Below are positions 24,284-24,717 of a stretch of DNA of 24,717 bases, piece by piece. The translations under genes were made by a program, and so were the position numbers. Location: contig JANBQS010000243.1 of the NCBI GenBank assembly GCA_027577415.1, positions 1-24,717 on the forward strand, in the 5' to 3' direction. Every line of letters begins with the position of its first letter. The stretch's first letter is position 1. The stretch is from Coemansia sp. RSA 922. Taxonomy: Eukaryota; Kickxellomycota; Kickxellomycetes; Kickxellales; Kickxellaceae. The notes beneath the pieces were generated by a model. It did not search any database. It had not been told where the DNA came from and saw only the letters and a program-made list of their open reading frames with translations.

Positions 24284-24717
24284 ATGTTACCGTCAACTCC
24301 ACTCTATTGTAATCCAGAGGAAATCCACGCCTTGAACGCAGCGAATATAGTAAAGTGTTGCCAACAACGCTCTCTTGACGATATTGAGATTATGGCCGGT
24401 TTTGGGAACCCAGTTGTGGTGTTTCATATGGATACAACAAAGACCAGTATTGACTCGTTTATAGCATACATGAGCAGCGTGCTTGGAGAGATGAGGGTGT
24501 TTAACTTTTACGTGTGGTACGATTCCAGCCAACTCAGTATTCCCGAATACACCGTACAAAATGACACAGAATATGGCATAGGAGCCACATTCTTTAACCA
24601 TGGCCGCAAGTGGGGGTATGTCGGAGGCAGCGATTGTAATGCTATTATTGAGCTACACAGATTGTCAGCTCTTAATCGAGAAACGCTAACAGCGACAATT
24701 GACTATAGTATCTACGC
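24284..24717 (+). CDS. Unknown protein, 3'-incomplete at window edge (at least 144 aa)
   Basis: ATG at 24284 after a CT-rich leader ending CTAATA; the frame stays open to the last base. Not recognised. Residues 37-75 show strand (VVVFHMD), helix (IDSFIAYMSSVLG) and strand (FNFYVWYDSSQL), again the alpha/beta order seen in the small proteins of the island, but the protein is longer and continues with GYVGGSDCNAIIELHRL. It could be a family-1-like header attached to a longer body; the next bases of the contig would decide. No signal peptide is evident. Confidence 0.6.
   Translation, partial: MLPSTPLYCNPEEIHALNAANIVKCCQQRSLDDIEIMAGFGNPVVVFHMDTTKTSIDSFIAYMSSVLGEMRVFNFYVWYDSSQLSIPEYTVQNDTEYGIGATFFNHGRKWGYVGGSDCNAIIELHRLSALNRETLTATIDYSIY

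Noticed and set aside
1..24717. CRISPR arrays, rRNA, bacterial operons or phage genes
   Set aside because: No regularly spaced direct repeats, no rRNA-like sequence, and gene structure, promoters and intron are eukaryotic.

Overview
The window looks like nuclear DNA of a fungus, probably an early-diverging (non-Dikarya) lineage. The clues are an almost intron-free gene set, a GCN2 kinase with fungal architecture, a Siw14-type phosphatase, a GPI-anchored Ser/Thr-rich wall-type protein, and a SWEET (MtN3/saliva) transporter, a family which as I recall is confined among fungi to early-diverging groups. Promoters show TATA boxes and long CT-rich leaders. The only clear intron has a TACTAAT branch site. 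A Zoopagomycota/Kickxellomycota-type fungus is my guess, but the species cannot be fixed from the sequence alone.

Layout. 1-4131 (+): the 3' part of GCN2 (kinase, HisRS-like and C-terminal domains; the 5' end lies outside the window). 4.2-14.6 kb: an accessory island of small unknown genes. Plus-strand genes of about 97-106 codons (4519, 5379, 14293; further members at 21893 and 23382) form family 1. Minus-strand genes of about 134-152 codons (ends at 6087, 7201, 8264, 11802, 13075) form family 2. 14.7-21.4 kb: conserved genes, in order JTB-like membrane protein (-), SREK1-like splicing factor (+), SWEET sugar transporter (+), Q-rich MATH-domain protein (-), Siw14-like phosphatase (+), GPI-anchored CX3C protein (+). 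21.4-24.7 kb: a second stretch of the small-gene island, including a frameshifted family-1 gene and an unfinished ORF at the right edge.

The most interesting part is the small-gene island. Proteins of both families show the beta-beta-alpha-beta...beta order of a ubiquitin-like (beta-grasp) fold, similar in outline to the header domain of Crinkler effectors but with no downstream module; this is inference from primary sequence. Family-2 genes sit behind about 380-bp upstream regions (three full copies and one partial) that align easily, although the proteins they precede barely align. Family-1 genes share a different promoter: CAGTCAACG (CAGTCAGCG in one) about 44-74 bp upstream of a TATA-like box that lies 111-126 bp before the ATG. 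The island is being broken as well as built: one family-2 gene is split by a 264-bp retroposed insertion with a 19-bp target-site duplication, another lacks a start codon beside a 27-bp inverted repeat pair, a family-1 gene is frameshifted at a T7 tract, and other candidates carry in-frame stops. Together this suggests a fast-turnover, lineage-specific family of small, possibly ubiquitin-like proteins.
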